Shown here: positions 35,101 to 47,151 of the stretch, one piece after another
How positions within the stretch are numbered: position 1 is the stretch's first letter
Layout: the number at the start of each line of letters is the position of its first letter
Origin: Patagioenas fasciata
Taxonomy: Eukaryota; Chordata; Aves; Columbiformes; Columbidae
Assembly: GCF_037038585.1 (NCBI RefSeq)
Contig: NC_092523.1
Span: 2,609,001-2,673,000, forward strand
DNA: 64,000 bases
Direction: 5' to 3'
Position numbers and translations under genes: made by a program
Notes under the pieces: generated by a model
Told to the model about the DNA's origin: nothing
What the model saw: only the letters and a program-made list of their open reading frames with translations
Database searches by the model: none

Positions 35101-36778
35101 CATTATCCTGGGAGAATCCCTGATAGCGATGTGCTTGCATTTCTCGAAGTTCCCGCACTGCTTGATGCCGTGCACTGCTCCAAGCGGAGAGATGAAGATG
35201 CCCTCCACGTTCAAACTTTCTTTACTCAAACTTTGGATTTCCTCAGCTCCAACACATCCCACAGAATTGCTCTGGGGCCAGACCCACACATTTGGTGCAG
35301 CAGCTCCCAAATGTTAGAAGAGCAGCGCAACAGCAGCGAACTAGTAACATAGCAATGTTGTGAGCCAGCCCCTGGGTTGAACTTAGAGAAATTGAGAAAT
35401 CTGGCTGCAAAGTCAAGCAAAGGCTCTTCCTGGCAGCTGTGCTGATTCTTTGCGTTTTCAAAGCGCTTCTGCACTGAGTTCATGGGATGTGAGAGGTGTT
35501 GTTTTTCCCTGATGGCACCATCCAGCCATTCTCCAAACAAATAAAACCAGCAAGAGCTCTGGAAAAAAAACCAAACTGTGCAAGGGAGAGTAGAAGTTCT
35601 GATTGAGTGAAGACACTTTATTTGGAGGAGGGGATATAATAACACATAACATGTACTCTCTGAGAGCCCTGTGCACGGGAAGTGTGTGTTTGCATGGGGG
35701 TCAATGTTATCTAAAGGGTAGAAAAAGTGTTTCTAGCTTGGAGTTCTAGACACAGACCTGCAGAGACACTCCATTTAGTTCAGTTGGAAAGGCCTGGGTT
35801 GTATTGCAGAGAGGAATTAAATTTGTTCATAAAACCTTGCTGTTTTTCATGATCAGGGATCTCTGGAGAGCTGACAGTGCTCCTGGCTGCGTTCTGCTGT
35901 CCTCAGCCTGTTCAAAGATGGGCTGAAGGACGCCAAAGGCAATGAGGCTGATGCCCAGGTTGTGGACCACTCCTGTGGTCCCCCTGCACCAGAAAAAACC
36001 CTCCTCCTGTCATCTTTGGGAGCTTTTTCAAATATTTGCTTAGCAAAATGATTAAGCAGTAGCACTGATTTTTGTTGAGGACTGAAGGGTGATGTTTGGG
36101 ACAAGGAACCTGTGTCATACCCAGAACAGATTGGTTGATCCTGGGGTTGAAGAATATTTGCAACCCATTTGGTTCCGTTGCTCTGATGAGGAGATGGGTG
36201 AAGACAGCTTGGGAAAAGTTTGGTGGCATTTGGGTTATATTGCACATCTGTGTGCGTGGATATACCAGAGGTTTCACTTTCCTTGTCTGCTGTACCATGG
36301 CTCTTTGTCTCATTGTAGGCTGCTCCTAACATGGTACATTTGGCTGAAGCTCCGTGCCATGAAAGAAAGCATTTTCTTGGTAGTAGATATTATTTTAGTA
36401 ATGACAGATCTCCAAACAGTAATTCTACTGATTTATTAAAGAAAGATTTGCTCATTATGCTAACAGGCCATCCCAAGATAATTCCTGCTGAGGTTTTTAG
36501 CCCTGTAGTCAGGCAGATCCCCCTTTAGCCAGCCGTGCAGCATCTCCAGCATTGTCACAGGGATGCCACCTCCAGGGAACTTGCTCCACTGGGAGGATGC
36601 AGCTTTGCCCCAGGAACCTAACCATGGATTACACAAACTCAGAATTTTCTGCCTTAACGTTACTCCAGACTCTTGTCTGTTGTCTCTGGATGGGCCAAGC
36701 TCAGTATGGGAATGATGAGTCCCAGGGTATGGCTCGCAGTCACCTGCTTCTGCTCCATTTCTTGACATGTAGGAAGAA
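35101..36778. other. 1.7 kb single-copy DNA
   Basis: No recognised gene or repeat. Minus-strand frames of 139, 159 and 133 codons overlap forward frames and show no domain. 36350-36480 is AT-rich (TAGATATTATTTTAGTAATG). Confidence 0.4.
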
Positions 36779-36940
36779 ATCATAGAATAGTTTGGGCTGA
36801 AAGGGACCTTCAAAGCTCATCCAGTGCCACCCCTGCCATGAGCAGGGACATCTTCACCAGCTCAGGTTGCTCAGAGCCCCGTCCAGCCTGGCCTGGGATG
36901 TCTCCAGGGATGGTTCATCCACCACCTCTCTGGGCAAGCT
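36779..36940 (-). mobile_element. CR1 retrotransposon fragment, group 2
   Basis: ATCATAGAATAGTTTGGGC followed by the group 2 body, ending at 'ccaccacctctctgggcaa'. About 160 bp, nearly identical to 19923-20085. Confidence 0.92.
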
Positions 36941-37868
36941 GTGTTTAGCCCAGATGTTTGAGGATGCTAGGAAGACTTCCCTACCTTCTGGCCTAGTCAG
37001 GAAGATGAAGAGATGAACAGTCTCTGTTGATGGACACATTTCTAGCCCAGGAGAAGGAGAGCACAGCAAACCCCCAGCTCCTCTCTCTCACTCCTCTGTT
37101 GCTGGTTCACAGATGCTGTGCAGGTAACACGGTCTCAGGTGCCCTGGGTGGAAAGGAGAGAAGCTCCTGTGAGCTGTGGGTTTGTCTGCCCAGGCTGATG
37201 CAGGGAAGAACAGGCACGGATGCCACAGCTGTAGGCTCATCCAAGAATTTTCTTGTGTCATATGTCCATTACCAGTTCAGTCTGTCCTTCGTTTTCCATG
37301 GGGAATGAACATCTCATGGGGGAAAAAAACATGGTAAACAAGATGAACAGGTAATGCTGTGCCTTGGCTTGCAGACTAAGAACTTATGCTTCATCCTAAC
37401 AAAGACTACTAGCACTGAGCACTGTCAGCCTGATGTCCAAAAGGTGATAATGAAACCGATGTAGCATGAATGCCTGTGGATATGTCACCGGTTAACTCAA
37501 CCCTTCTGTGATTCTGTGCTCGTGAACAGAAAAACTGCAAAAACTCTACATCCTCAGTATTCCATCAAGAGCGTAGTGCACATCTCTGGAATTCCCAAAA
37601 GTACTTCTATGGGACAGGACAACAGTAAGGACCATTGCACCACCAACCATCAGCTACCACAGAAAGTCTTGACCACAAATTAAGGGGAGTACAACTGGGA
37701 ATATTTAGCCAGTGGATGTTGGCTCTGCTGTAGGCAAAGGAAGGGCAAGCTCTGCTTCACAGCCATCTCTTGTAGCCTCAACAGTCCTTCACCCCTCCTG
37801 GAGATCAAGACTATGTGAAGATAAAGACCTTGGGTGGATGACCCCCCTACTGGCAGCTCTTGGGCAAA
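36941..37868. other. Single-copy DNA; possible CR1 tail remnant at 37504
   Basis: No gene recognised. CTTCTGTGATTCTGTGCTC near 37504-37522 resembles two CR1 tail octamers, but the preceding sequence is too diverged to call a CR1 copy. Confidence 0.35.
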
Positions 37869-38360
37869 TCACAGAATCCCAGACTAGTTGGGTTGAAGGG
37901 ACCTCTGGAGATCATCCAGCCCAACCACTGCTCACGCAGGGTCACCAGAGCAGATCACACAGGGTGGTGTCCAGGCGGGTTTGAATGTCTCAGAGAAGGA
38001 GACTCCACAACCTCTCTGGGCAGCCTGGGCCAGGCTCTGGCACCTCACAGGAAAGAAGTTTCTCCTCATATTCAGATGGAACCTCCTGTGTTTCAGTCTG
38101 TGCTCGTTGCCTCTCGCCCTGTCACTGGGCACCACTGAACAGAGTCTGGTCCATCCTCTGACACCCACCCCGGAGATATTTATCAGCATTGATAAGATCC
38201 CCTCTCAGCTTCTCCAGACTGAACAGCCCCAGGTCTCTCAGTGTCTCCTCATCACAAAGATGCTTCAGATCCCTCAGCATCTTTGTGTCCCTCCGCTGGG
38301 CTCACTCCAGTAATTCCTTGTCCTTCTTAAACTGGGGAGCTCGGAACTGGACATGGATGC
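37869..38360 (-). mobile_element. Long group 3 CR1 fragment
   Basis: About 490 bp from TCACAGAATCCCAGACTAG through 'gtccaggcgggtttgaatg', 'cagatggaacctcctgtgt', 'gatatttatcagcattgat' and 'agctcggaactggacatgg'. Order and wording match the CR1 3' region well. Truncated at the right. Frames of 92 and 110 codons over it run antisense to the element. Confidence 0.94.
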
Positions 38361-39750
38361 TCTTGACCAGGTTTCTGTCTTCTCCAGCAACAACCCGAAC
38401 AGCGCAGCATTGGGACAGGGATAATGGGCAGTGCAGTTTCATCCCAGGAGCCACGAAGACTTTTATCACTGCTGAGCCAGGCTGACAGATTAGATTATTA
38501 GGTGATTAGAGCTCTCTGGGAAATCAGCACACCTGCATATTACTGTTTTATGCCTTCTTTCAAGTTCCTGATAAAATAATCTCCCTCATCCTCCCCACCT
38601 TCTCCAAAGACCTGGCCTTGCAGCTGTACAAGCAAATGACATCCCCTCCATTTATAACCATCAAAGAAAAAGCAAGAAGGGGAGGGGGAAAACCCCCAAC
38701 CCTCAGTGCTAAGAGGATGCATTAAAATGTTATTAAGTCTCTTGAATTTCATTTGCACAGCTGGAGCTATCGCTAACCAGAGATGGGAGTGAGCTGAAAG
38801 GAAGGACACCCCTTCACCGCTCGCTGTTTTCCAAGTGTATCACTGCAGAATCTCAGCAGGATAAATGCGTCCCTGCATGACACATGACAGATTTATTCTC
38901 CCCTCTTCAGAAAGATGTATAAATAAAGCGAACAGGTAATCGGTGGTGTACCTGGGGAGTCGGCAATCCGCTCGCAGCATCTTCTGCAAGGAGATATAAG
39001 TGGAAAGTGAGGCGCATCGCTAATTCTGGGGGTTGTACTTGCATAACATCTCAGCTATTGGTATCAAATCGAGACAAATTTTGCGCCTCAAGACCCGTTC
39101 ATCCCAGATCTAAAGCAGCCTGGGAAGACAGGAAAAGGTGTCTGACTTTGCCTAAATACACAGACAAACAAGTGACTCAGTTTTTCTCCCTGGAAAACTG
39201 GCGTGGCCCCTGTGAAGTGACCCTGATTTGAGTTTGTCATTACAATCCAAGAGAAGAAAGCCTGGTGCTGGGGGAGATGCTGATGAACTTGTTGCAGAGA
39301 TGTCTTGCAGTCACTCGGTGAAAAGGCAAGGTATTTTAATGAAACACTGGGGTAGTTTAAAAAAATCTTGCTCAAATTTTGAGGTTTTTCTCATTGCTAG
39401 CTCACAATCCACATGCAGAGGTGGCATTGCTGTGGTGATGGAGGGGTCTTTGGGGGAATGAATCCACATTACAGGCACATCAGCCACTCCAGCTGAGAGT
39501 TGGCATTCAGTAAAAAAATCATGGAAAGGGTTAGACCTCTGTGCCCTCTGCAAGGTTTGCTGTGATGGAGAAAGCCATGGCCATGTCATCATGGACACAG
39601 CTTCAGTCTTACTGCTGGCTTGTACAAACATCCATGTACAGCCTTTTCATCACAAACTCTACCTTCTCTGACCCTGTTTATTCCCTTTCTATGCTATTCT
39701 TTTCTCTGGAACTCAGTACTCATTTTTGGCTGCCGTGGGTCTCTGCTGTT
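38361..39750. other. 1.4 kb single-copy DNA
   Basis: No gene recognised; the block 38740-39080 is listed separately. Frames below 110 codons show no domain. Confidence 0.4.
38740..39080. promoter_or_regulatory. Candidate conserved noncoding element
   Basis: Repeat-free block with TTGAATTTCATTTGCAC near 38742, ATGTATAAATAAAGCGAAC near 38915, then GTAATCGGTGGTG and several CpGs around 38940-38975, and ATCGCTAATTCTGG near 39015. The mix of retained CpGs and AT-rich motif words is unlike the flanks. This is texture only. Confidence 0.22.
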
Positions 39751-40018
39751 ATAGAACCATAGAATCATGTTGGTTGGAAAAGACCTTTAAGATCATCAAG
39801 TCCAACCGTTAACCCAACACTGCCAAGTCCACCACTAAACCATGTCCCTAAGAACCTCATCTCCCCGTCTTTTAAACCCCGGGGATGGTGACTCCCGCAC
39901 TGCCCTGGGCAGCCTGTTCCAATGCCCCACAGCCCTTTGGGGAATAAATTGTTCCCCAGATCCAACCTCAGCCTCCCCTGGCGCAACTTGAGGACATTTC
40001 CTCTCATCCTATCACTTG
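39751..40018 (-). mobile_element. CR1 fragment, group 1 variant
   Basis: ATAGAACCATAGAATCATG is followed by 'accgttaacccaacactgc', 'caccactaaaccatgtccc' and the common body to 'cgcaacttgaggacatttcc'. The 'aacactgcc...actaaacc' segment separates it from the main group 1 copies and matches the heads at 14768 and 14848, so it marks a sister variant. Confidence 0.92.
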
Positions 40019-42594
40019 CTGTTTATCCCTACAATGCCTCTAATCTCCCATGCTGCTCTGTCCTCTCTGTTTTTTGCTAGTGTTTCCCACATGAGCCCAT
40101 TCAGTTCTGCACTCTTGCCTGGACAGACCCTACAAAACAGACTGATGACCATGGTGAGCTGTCACCTGAACACTCGTTGCAGCTGCTTGGCAGATAACAG
40201 GTCAGAAATAAACACAGATTTCATTAAGTTAGCCCTAAGAATGGGTCTTTGATGCACTACACCAGCTGAGACTTCACAAGGGTTCACCCTTGTGGATCAG
40301 ATGGAACTGTTCACCCTAAACCCTGTAGTCCAAGCATCAGCCCCAATAGCTGAGCTGGACATGGGAAGGTGGAGGCAACTCCATATTCTGCCTGGTCAGG
40401 TGCAAGTCAAAAGGGCCAGTTTGGTAGCCCAGGTCTCACTAAGTCACCTCCCTGGGTATCCGAGCTCTGAAGAGGGTTGGTGGTTTTTTGGAGGATGGCC
40501 AGCGATTCATGCTGAGCAATGATGGGCCCCTAGAGAAATGCACGCTATGCCACAGGTTCCAAATTTCTGTAGGAAAATGGTGAAGCTGTGGGTTCATCCC
40601 ATCAGGAGTCCTGATGTCATGGTAGCACTAAATAAGATGAATCATAGCGCCAGGATGCAAGTTCAAGGTAGATTTTGGAGCACAGCAAGGGACTGAAGCC
40701 CTCTCAATGTAGAGTTGTCTTCTGCATGGGGGCTGTGCATCATGTAAGAGGTGACATGGCTGTGCTTTCTGCAAGGAACAGCAGAGAACACAAGGCAATG
40801 TTGGTCCTCCAGATGCAGGATGAGTTTGTGGATGGGCACGTTTGTGGACACTGAAATTGTAAGGGACCAGTTGTTGTATTGGATCTCTTGGGGTATGGCG
40901 CCACCACACCGAGTTCCATGACTAGATGGTGAAAACCACTTGTGTCTCCATGATCCGTGCACTGGATCCTCTGCAGTAAAAAAGCACGGACCCATCTACC
41001 ACCTCCTTAGACCAACAGCTGATGTGTAGGGAATAAAAACACCTTGTGTGTGCGTCACCCTTGGAGAAACCCCAAGGACAGACCTGGCAGGGACTCAGCC
41101 ATCCCCACACGCCACGTCTTTGATTAAAGGGAAAGGGAGTGGGGGAGGATGGAGGGAAAGCCCATGGAGGAAATCAAATCAAAATTCACAGCAACTCTGC
41201 CTTTTAATTTGATGATTTCAGGGCTGTTCATAAATTTACATATTTAATTAAATGCCACAAGCAAATGATTTTTCCATTAGGCTCTGTGTTCCTTATTACA
41301 CTTCACAAAGCACAAGTTCTCCTTCCTTGTGTGCAAGGCCAGATAACGCTCCCCTGACATTCAGGAAACCAGCAGGAGCACATTTCCAGGGTTTTTAGAG
41401 CTGTGTGTTTTTTTCTGTCTCCCCCACCCCTGCTTCTTTGCTGAACAAGCTTGAAAATAAAGAAGAGGGAAATTTCCATGCGGTTGTCTCCCCTCTCCCC
41501 CTTCTCTCTGCCAAGGATGTCTTTGAAAGCATGAATTAGAAAAAAGGAAGAAAACGAAGAAAGAGGAGATTGAAAGTGCTACAAGAAAGGAAAAGGGGAG
41601 ATAAATAAATAAAGCCAAAGGGAGGGAATACAAAAGGCAAGTGAAATGAATCCTTCCCAGGCTGCTTTAAGAGCTCAGAGTTTGCTGCTTGAAGCTCCCT
41701 CCCAGCAAAGGAGATCCCAGGAAGAATCCCCTTTCCCCATACATTGTTAGTCCCCCTTTTGAGGAAAATTAGCTGGCAAGGTACAATGTGGGGCTGCCTG
41801 ATGTAAAAAAGGGTCATTGGGAGCTCCGGTGCTCTTCCAGCTGGCTCCTGCTTTTGCTGGTGTTCCCCTCGTTTCTCAGCACTGACTTTGTTGCTTGTTC
41901 ACAGGCAAACTGAATTTGCTGCATCAAAGTGTTTTGGGACAGTCGTGTTTGACTCCAGGTGAAATATCCTCTCCTTAAGCACCTGGAAAGGGAAAACCTC
42001 CTCTTTACCTTCCACCACAGTCCCCCGGAGCCTGTTGTAACACCCTTTACGCATCAATAGTTAGGGATTACATCAAAGATGTTCTGCCATAACGGTTTCC
42101 AGGGTCTAAATCACTCAGCAATGCTTCTTGGGCTGAAGACATGTAGGGGAGAATAACACATAAGAGCAATGAAAAGTGACACAGTGAATACAGTCTGGCT
42201 TAAAAAGTCCCTAAACGACGAGTTTTTGTACAGAAAGGTGTCATTCCACACACATACACACACTCCTCTTGAAGTTCTCCCCTAAGCACAAGCTGTTGGC
42301 ACCATAAGGGACAGACTTTCCATGTGTTTGCAGCCGTCACCTCCCTTGGAAAGCTGCAACGTGGAGATGAGTGGAGCCATGAACTGTGTGACAAGGCAGA
42401 GCATCCTCGTTTACAGGATGCTCCATTCACGCTGATTAACCATATGCTTAGTGGGGTTGTAACCTTGTGTGCGGTGTTTAAACAACAGGGATCCAGCCAT
42501 CACGGGCATGTCTGGATGCTGCTGCCAAACAGTGGGGGCAGAGGCTGCCACTGCCATTGCAGCCCAACATCCCCCAGCTGCAGGGGGAATCAAA
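40019..42594. other. 2.6 kb single-copy DNA
   Basis: Frames on both strands are below 111 codons and without domains. 40240-41110 is moderately GC-rich and might be old unrecognised repeat. 41155-41330 is listed separately. A purine-rich stretch (about 41450-41650) keeps the opposite strand open for Phe/Leu/Ser-rich frames that are not genes. Confidence 0.4.
41155..41330. promoter_or_regulatory. Candidate conserved noncoding element
   Basis: Contains AATCAAATCAAAATTC near 41172, CCTTTTAATTTGATGATTTC near 41200, ACATATTTAATTAAATGCC near 41238 and AATGATTTTTCCATTAGGC near 41264 within 110 bp: a dense set of ATTA/TAAT cores in repeat-free DNA. No reading frame. Confidence 0.28.
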
Positions 42595-42974
42595 AGTGGA
42601 ATGGAATGGAATAGGATAGGATAGGATAGGATAGAATAGAATAGAATAGAATAGAATAGAATAGAATATAGAATAGAATAGAATTAGAATTATTAGAATT
42701 TGAATTAGAGTGGAATAGAGTAGGACAGAACAGAGCAGAATAGAGTTAGATTTAGAGTAGAATAGAGCAGCATAGAACAGAGCAGAATAGAATAGAAGAG
42801 AATTAGAACTAGAGTAGGACAGAACAGAGCAGAATAGAGTTAGATTTAGAGTAGAACAGAGTAGCATAGAACAGAGCAGAATAGAACAGAAGAGAATTAG
42901 AACTAGAGTAGGAATAGAATAGAATAGAATAGAATAGAATAGAATAGAATAGAATAGAATAGAATAGAATAGAA
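42595..42974. repeat. Complex pentanucleotide array (ATTCT-type) joined to a CR1 end
   Basis: On the plus strand: three TGGAA-type units, four ATAGG units, a run of ATAGA units, a degenerate middle part (about 42680-42908), then clean ATAGA units to 42974, directly abutting the CR1 3' end that starts GAATCGAATCATAGAC. The middle part contains a 94-bp tandem repeat listed separately. The array most likely grew from the octamer tail of that CR1. Its minus-strand Ser/Leu/Phe/Tyr-rich frame (42478-42867) is repeat translation. Confidence 0.93.
42721..42908. repeat. 94-bp higher-order tandem repeat, two units
   Basis: Units 42721-42814 and 42815-42908 both begin TAGGACAGAACAGAGCAG and end AGAACTAGAG. 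They differ at three positions (91 of 94 identical). A third unit would start at 42909 (TAGG) but reverts at once to plain ATAGA. The unit is itself made of degenerate pentamers, so this is a higher-order repeat inside a decayed pentamer array. Confidence 0.9.
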
Positions 42975-43165
42975 TCGAATCATAGACTTTTCAGTTGGAA
43001 GGAACGTACAGTGATAATCTAGTCTCACTTCGGGGCTGAGAAGAAGTTAAAACATGTTATTAAGGGCATTTTCCAAATGCCTCTTAAACACTGACAGGCT
43101 TGGGGCATTGACAACCTCCCCAGGAAGCCGGTTCCAGTGTTTGACCAAGTACAGTGCCTAGATCA
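42975..43165 (-). mobile_element. CR1 fragment attached to pentamer array
   Basis: CGAATCATAGACTTTTCAG is followed by 'ttggaaggaacgtacagtg', 'aaatgcctcttaaacactg', 'gacaggcttggggcattg' and 'ccggttccagtgtttgacc'. This CR1 type differs from groups 1-4, is more diverged, and is represented only once here. Confidence 0.85.
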
Positions 43166-45482
43166 AGTCCTGCTGTTATTGCTCTGGGTGGCATTAACTC
43201 CAGTCTCAAGGAAGAGATAATGTTCTATGCATGTTTAAGAAAAAACAAAAGCAACAGACATGTAAAATACCAAAACAATCATATTCTGAAAAAAAAAAAG
43301 GCGTAGGAGGCCTCTCTCCAGGTGTTCATCTCCTTGCAGGAGTCATTTAAGCCAAATATTCTTCACTTCTGCTGATGGAAGCCACTTGAGAAAAGTAAAA
43401 CAAAAGCCTCGTGTAATCCTTGCTGTACCAGCACACTCAGGAGACTCTGTATCCTTTTCTATCACAAAGAAAATGAGCCATTCAGCCTGTATTCCCAGGG
43501 AAGGACCACAAAAACCCACTTATCTCCTCTGTGATGCCTGGATGCTTTGGCCCTTCTGCAAGGTTTGGGTCCCTGAATGCCGCTAAGCAAATGTTTACTG
43601 AAAAAAACCCAACAACTGTGGCTGTGGAAGGATATTTAGAAGTTGTTTTGTTCCTAGTGTTGCTGGAGACAGAGGGTGATACATAGTAAATTGGTTCTTA
43701 GGATGTATATAGCACTACGGGGAGCTGGGTATAGTAAGACAGTGTGATCATAAAACCTCTCGTCTCATAAAGGAATTTGACTCTCCCTGGGATTTGTCAT
43801 CAGGGATTGGGGATTTTTATTTAATGGTTGCAGCCAGTGCTGGTCTCTCAGTTTGAAGATGTTCTCAGGACAGTTCAGAGCTGGGGGAGATGAGGGTACA
43901 TAACGTTTTGCTTTTGCTCACTTTCCCCTTTCCCCAAAGAGCCTTATTTCCCTGCCAGGCTGGTGGGAGTGGAGCCAAAGGCTCTTCAGCATCTTCACGA
44001 GGCCAGAAATAAGACCTCTATTATAACAAAAGGGAAATAGAGGCAGCTGGTTCCCACTGCTTGCTGAGGTCAGACAGCAAGGGTCTGGCTGGACAATTGC
44101 TATAGATCGTATTTTACTACACTGCCACCGACTCAGCTGCAGCACATCCATCTGTGGTTGAGCTTAGGTCAGCTGCTGGATCTCAGCTGACAGGTGGTAG
44201 GTCCTACCTCAAGGGTCACAACTTATTAAAATGTAATTGCATGGTAAATTGAATGCATTGAAGTATTGTCTGATCACCATCCAAATCTTTGACTGGGATG
44301 GTGGAGAATGTTAATGATCTGATCTACAAATCCCAGGAACCAGAGGAAGGTTTATCTACAGATCTCGCTCAAGGACTGTGATTTGCTTTGTGTAGGCTTT
44401 GCTCTAGCAGCAAGATCCTTATTCCTCTCTCAGCTGACACATGGAGGTACCAGCTGGGGGTGCAGGAGGTGGTCCAATCTCCTGCAGGTCCAAGTGGAAT
44501 TATAGGAGAACCTTGTGCAAAACCAAGCTTGTCTTTGCTCTTTGCAGAGTGCACTGGTATGGAGGTGTCTGTGACAGAGGCTCAAACCATGACCGTAAGA
44601 ATGCTCCTGAATTAACTGACCCAACTGATATGCAGGATGTGGTAGGTCCAGATGCCATGCTGTTGCATCTACAATGCTTTCAGGAATTGAGCTAATCTCA
44701 CCCACTATAAAGTGGCTTGAAGACACACCAGCCATGGTGGAAAATGGGATGCAGGGATGAGTTTGTGCTTCATGTGGCGCTGCACATGCCTTTTGGGGAT
44801 GGAGCACACACAGACTCTATCACAGGAAAGCCTTGGAGGGATGGATAGAAGCTGTGACCAAGCTCTTTAACTGATGGATGACTGGAGAAATTTCATGGGA
44901 AAACTTTACTTGGGAAACTACATTCCAAATAAAGACCATCCACTTGCTGAATATGGTCATATGTAGATGTGCATCCCCAAACCAGCTTCACCCTTCAGCA
45001 CTGGAGGCAAAGCACCACTAAAAATGAAGGTTGAGGAAACTCAGAGGTGGTTGGAGGCAGATCACCAATGGTTACCCAAAGAGGTGTTACAGACCTGTGA
45101 CAGATGCCAGACACCAGTTTTATTCGGACAATGACTTTGGATTGTAGGAGATGTTTGGACCAAGCCACACGCAGTCATCCGAGGAGGACACTTAGAGATT
45201 TCAATGGCCCAGCCCTTTTTGCTGATTAGTTTGTTTTCAAATTCTCCATCTCCTGAACATCCTTCCCTCTGACCAACAAAGCCAGACTGCCCTTGGGGCT
45301 CTGGATAGGACCGTGCTTGCATTTAAAGATTTAGTGTTGCGCATTGTTGAGCCCAGGCTATTCCACAGGTACCCAGTCAGCAGTCAGAAGGGGGAGAGAA
45401 ACTGGGATGTCTCTTGAAATGTCCAATCTCAGACAGGACTCATGGACAGGGAGTCTTTAATTCTGCAGGAAGAGTAATTATA
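43166..45482. other. 2.3 kb single-copy DNA
   Basis: No CR1 or gene recognised; an A10 run lies near 43290. A 125-codon minus-strand frame (44430-44807) overlaps two forward frames and has no domain. 44260-45310 has a texture that could be decayed repeat but cannot be assigned. Confidence 0.4.
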
Positions 45483-45905
45483 CAATCACAGAATGATTTT
45501 GGTTGGAAGAGCCCCTCAAGATCATTGAGTGCAACCATAACCCAACCCTGGCACTACCCCATGTCCCTGTGAACCTCATGTCCGTCTGTCCAACCCTCCA
45601 GGGATGGTGACTCCAGCACTGCCCTGGGCAGCCTGTTCCAATGCCCCACAGCCCTTTGGGGAAGAAATTGTTCCCCAGATCCAGCCTCAACCTCCCCTGG
45701 TGCAACTTGAGGCTGTTTCCTCTGCTCCTGGCGCTTGTTCCTGGGGAGCAGAGCCCGACCCCCCTGGCTCCAAGCTCCTTTCAGGCAGTTCAGAGATCAG
45801 AAGGTCTCCCCTCAGCTCCTGTTCTCCAGGTTGAACCCCCACAAGTCCCTCAGCTGCTCTTCATAAGACTTGTGCTCCAGACCTCTCACCAGCTTCATTG
45901 CTCTG
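45483..45905 (-). mobile_element. CR1 retrotransposon fragment, group 1
   Basis: CAATCACAGAATGATTTTGG opens the copy; the body continues through 'ggctccaagctcctttcag' to 'cttgtgctccagacctctc' and 'cagcttcattgctct'. It differs from the closest copies by 'ccccagatccagcctc' and 'ccaggttgaacccccac'. About 420 bp; the forward frames of 76 and 117 codons are antisense shadows. Confidence 0.93.
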
Positions 45906-46970
45906 ATATGGAAAGACCAAGGAGAAAGCACAACCCAAGCACCAAGGCACATCCAGGTGACATGGCACAGGCAGGCAGGAACAGAGATAAGTAAGGAAGA
46001 CAACCCACTAGATGACAAGGTGCAACATGAAAGTACCGTGAGATGTCCACAACTTGTGTCCAGTGCAGGGGTTTAAATACCTCCTCATCTCCTACGTGAG
46101 CCCTCAAGATCCTCCTCTGTGGGTCTGACCAGGAGAAAAAGTATTGTTGGTGGCTGCTGGGAGTGGTGCAGCAGCTGGTGACCTGCTGCAGTGCAAAATC
46201 AGGGGCTCCTTATCTGTGGGTCCTTCACAGGGTCTAGGTCATGGAGATACTGACCCAGAGTGCACCTAATATTCCATCGTTACTCCTTCTCTGCTTTCAG
46301 CTCAAACTTCTCTCCCAACAACACCCCTGGTCTATCCAAAGCAGGGGAGAGCAGATGAGTGATTTCACTCCAGAGCCGTTTGCTGGAATTGAGTCCGTGC
46401 CATCTGCTGTGGCATATGCTGTTCACACGACAAGCCGACTGCATTGATGAGCAGACAAAATTGGATCCGTGGGTAGACGAGCTCCATTAATGAAACATCA
46501 CCAGGATCTTTTGGATCCTGCAGAGCTGTGAGCATGTCTGGCTCTGGGGAGGCTTCGGAGGAGATGCCAAAAAAACATTTTGGGAGGGTTATCTGGACCG
46601 TGGCTCAGATCGTGTCAAAGGAGGGGCATATTTGAGCAGACCAGACATGCAGCACATCATACAGAAGTGATAGAAAGATGGTGTTGAGCTTAAAGTCTCA
46701 CTTTGGTAATGACTGCAATTAGAACAGAGCTGCCATTAAAAGAAACACAGTTCTGTTGTGTACGCAGGCGGAGAAGAGTAAATACCCATTACTTTATTCA
46801 CTTTATCTTTCTCTACAAATGTGGGCAATCAAAGGCTCCTGCTTGTTGGCAAACAAACAAGCTCATTTACTGCATCTCACCCACCCTGTCTGCTCTGGGT
46901 GGGAGATGAGACCTGCTTATACCTCCCCCAAGGGAAGCCCCTGCCCCACTCCTCAGCTCTGCCCCACCAG
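45906..46970. other. 1.1 kb single-copy DNA
   Basis: No feature recognised. CATTGATGAGC near 46442 and CTCCATTAATGAAAC near 46482 are motif-like words, too few to call an element. Confidence 0.4.
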
Positions 46971-47151
46971 TGGTGAGAGCCTGGCCCAGGTTGGGCAGAG
47001 AGGTGGTGGCTGAACCATCCCTGGAGACATCCCAGGCCAGGCTGGACGGGGCTCTGAGCAACCTGAGCTGGTGAAGATGTCCCTGCTCATGGCAGGGGTG
47101 GCACTGGGGGAGCTTTGAAGGTCCTTTCCAGCCCAAGCTATTCTGTGATTC
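46971..47151 (+). mobile_element. CR1 3' end fragment, group 2, sense
   Basis: From TGGTGAGAGCCTGGCCC through 'gccaggctggacggggctc', 'ctgctcatggcaggggtgg' and 'ccagcccaagctattctg' to a single octamer. About 180 bp. Confidence 0.92.

Noticed and set aside
37504..37522. CTTCTGTGATTCTGTGCTC as a CR1 tail
   Set aside because: It resembles two octamers, but no CR1 body could be recognised upstream, so it is only mentioned in the region entry.
42478..42867. Low-complexity Tyr/Ser/Leu/Phe frame; similar frames at 1587-1956 and 49806-50084
   Set aside because: Direct translations of pentanucleotide or tetranucleotide microsatellites.
42595..42974. CRISPR-like or phage-type repeat array
   Set aside because: The units are contiguous degenerate pentamers without spacers, in a vertebrate repeat context.
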